NCBI GenBank assembly: GCA_938044055.1 | Contig: CALIQO010000014.1 | Span: 1-7,444, forward strand | Length of the DNA: 7,444 nt | Reading direction: 5' to 3' | Source: an uncultured Saprospiraceae bacterium | GTDB lineage: Bacteria; Bacteroidota; Bacteroidia; Chitinophagales; Saprospiraceae | In this document: positions 6,266 through 7,444 of the stretch, in pieces | Numbering within the stretch: position 1 is the first letter of the stretch | How the letters are laid out: every line of letters starts with the position of its first letter | The notes under the pieces: generated by a model | What the model saw: the letters and a program-made list of their open reading frames with translations, nothing else | Told to the model about the DNA's origin: nothing | The model's database searches: none | Translations under genes and position numbers: made by a program

Positions 6266-7444
6266 ATGATAAAGATTATTAGATATTCGCTGCTTGCAGC
6301 ACTTGTAGGATTAATAGGATATGCTTCTTATCTGGCCTTGGATATAAGAAAAATAAGCCAGGAAAAAACGGCTCTTATGGAGCAGTATGCCGATGTCAAC
6401 AGAATCAACAATGGTCTTTTCAATATTCAATTGTGGAAAGAAAAGGCGTATCAATTGTTTCAAGACAGAGCCAGTAGTTTTACCATCAATGGAGAAGTAT
6501 ATACAGAAGTGGAGGATATGCTATCAGACTATCTCCGTGTAGCCTACCGCGATTATATCGAATCTGGAGTGCTTATCAATCAGATGCTCGATCAAGCTGA
6601 AAAAGACGGAAAGATCAACAAGATGTTTTTAAAAATCATCAAAGACAATGTCGGAGAGCAGATTAAGAATCTTGGCCTTAAGTCTAAAATACCTTCTATT
6701 TCTAAGAGCCTGATGGTCGAGCTCAAGAAAAACGAGCCTATGATAAAGGGCTATATCACAGAAGGCCTATCAGACATGCTCTTCGATGAATCATCGAGTA
6801 CGTATATAGATCCGAGAAGAGGATTTTTTCAGCGCATGGGTTATGAAGATGTAGACTCATATAACGAAGCCACAATATCGACGATAAAAGAACTAGAAAG
6901 TGATCTAGATAAAAAAGTACGCTTAGAATATATATTATTATTGTCTGGAGTTATTCTAAGTCTTGTCTTATACAAGGTACTGGGATTCGTGGCTGCTACT
7001 TCTATGGTAACCATAATCTCAATTGTCTTCTTATTGCTAGGTGTAAGTCTTCCCATGATTGATATAGATGCTAGACTCAACGCATTTTCTATGGATCTTC
7101 TCGGTCAATCGATATCCTTCGATGAGCAGTTCATGTATTATCAGAGTAAATCGATTCTTGATGTAACCCGTACACTTATAGAAGGCAGAGGAATAGATCT
7201 TAAAATTGTAGGTGTACTTATTTTAATGTTCAGTATCGTAATTCCTTTCATCAAGTTGATTCTGTCAACGCTTTTCTTGTATACTCGTAGACTTAGAAAG
7301 AGCAATCTTGTAAAGACGATTATTTTCTATCTAGGAAAATGGAGTATGGCAGATGTCATGGTAGTAGCCATCTTTATGGCATACATAGGGTTTTATGGAA
7401 TTATTTCCGCGCAGTTAGATGAAATCGCTGGCAACCAGACGGGG
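6266..7444 (+). CDS. Multi-pass membrane protein with PqiA-like C-terminal domain (3' end outside window)
   Basis: A single frame runs from the ATG at 6266 to the last base, 393 codons without a stop, so the gene continues beyond the window. Residues ~5-25 are an N-terminal membrane segment. Residues ~27-218 are a charged, mostly helical soluble region I do not recognise. Hydrophobic segments follow at ~222-240, ~242-263, ~311-338 and ~358-381. The last part matches the PqiA (paraquat-inducible protein A) family: LLLGVSLPMIDID (256-268), a soluble loop with YYQSKSILDVTRTLIEG (291-307), VGVLILMFSIVIPFIKLIL (315-333), and the family signature GKWSMADVMVVAIFMAY (357-373). In Proteobacteria, PqiA-type membrane proteins work with MCE proteins (PqiB) in envelope lipid transport and stress tolerance; whether that holds here is inference. 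There are no cysteines, so the zinc-binding CXXC motifs of classical PqiA are absent. The nearest in-frame stop upstream is at 6209 and no better start lies between. No Shine-Dalgarno is visible. Confidence 0.75.
   Translation, partial: MIKIIRYSLLAALVGLIGYASYLALDIRKISQEKTALMEQYADVNRINNGLFNIQLWKEKAYQLFQDRASSFTINGEVYTEVEDMLSDYLRVAYRDYIESGVLINQMLDQAEKDGKINKMFLKIIKDNVGEQIKNLGLKSKIPSISKSLMVELKKNEPMIKGYITEGLSDMLFDESSSTYIDPRRGFFQRMGYEDVDSYNEATISTIKELESDLDKKVRLEYILLLSGVILSLVLYKVLGFVAATSMVTIISIVFLLLGVSLPMIDIDARLNAFSMDLLGQSISFDEQFMYYQSKSILDVTRTLIEGRGIDLKIVGVLILMFSIVIPFIKLILSTLFLYTRRLRKSNLVKTIIFYLGKWSMADVMVVAIFMAYIGFYGIISAQLDEIAGNQTG

Noticed and set aside
6841..7080. Minus-strand open frame of 79 codons
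   Set aside because: Antisense to the transmembrane part of the PqiA-like gene, which is the coding frame here.
1..7444. Mobile elements, tRNA genes or CRISPR arrays
   Set aside because: I found no transposase-like protein, terminal inverted repeats, tRNA cloverleaf sequences or regularly spaced direct repeats.

Overview
The window comes from a Bacteroidota genome, most likely a marine or environmental saprospirian- or flavobacterial-type organism. The evidence is three proteins ending in type A sorting domains of the type IX secretion system (T9SS), an AT-rich base composition, no obvious Shine-Dalgarno sequences, and a DUF1800/DUF1501 gene pair of the kind common in this phylum. The exact lineage is inference.

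Layout from left to right. (1) 1-351, plus strand: the 3' end of a gene whose protein ends in a canonical T9SS sorting domain. (2) 448-481: a strong bidirectional terminator between convergent genes. (3) 506-5792, minus strand: a four-gene cluster. In transcription order it holds a discoidin-like T9SS protein (247 aa), a DUF1800 protein (593 aa), a Tat-exported DUF1501 protein (465 aa), and a second, longer discoidin-like T9SS protein (339 aa). The two end genes are paralogues, so the DUF1800/DUF1501 pair is sandwiched between related surface proteins. (4) 5793-6265: a 473-bp AT-rich divergent intergenic region. (5) 6266 to the right edge, plus strand: an unterminated reading frame of 393 codons. 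It encodes a membrane protein with a PqiA-like C-terminal domain and an unusual N-terminal extension.

How the genes may work together. All four cluster proteins carry export signals, but by different routes: Sec plus T9SS for the two discoidin proteins, Sec alone for DUF1800, and Tat for DUF1501. DUF1501 resembles alkaline-phosphatase/sulfatase-fold proteins and keeps Asp/His motifs that could bind metal. The most interesting reading is a cell-envelope system in which a folded, possibly metal-loaded hydrolase-like protein and its DUF1800 partner act with surface-displayed ligand-binding proteins. Neither DUF1800 nor DUF1501 has an established biochemical role that I know of, so this is a hypothesis.
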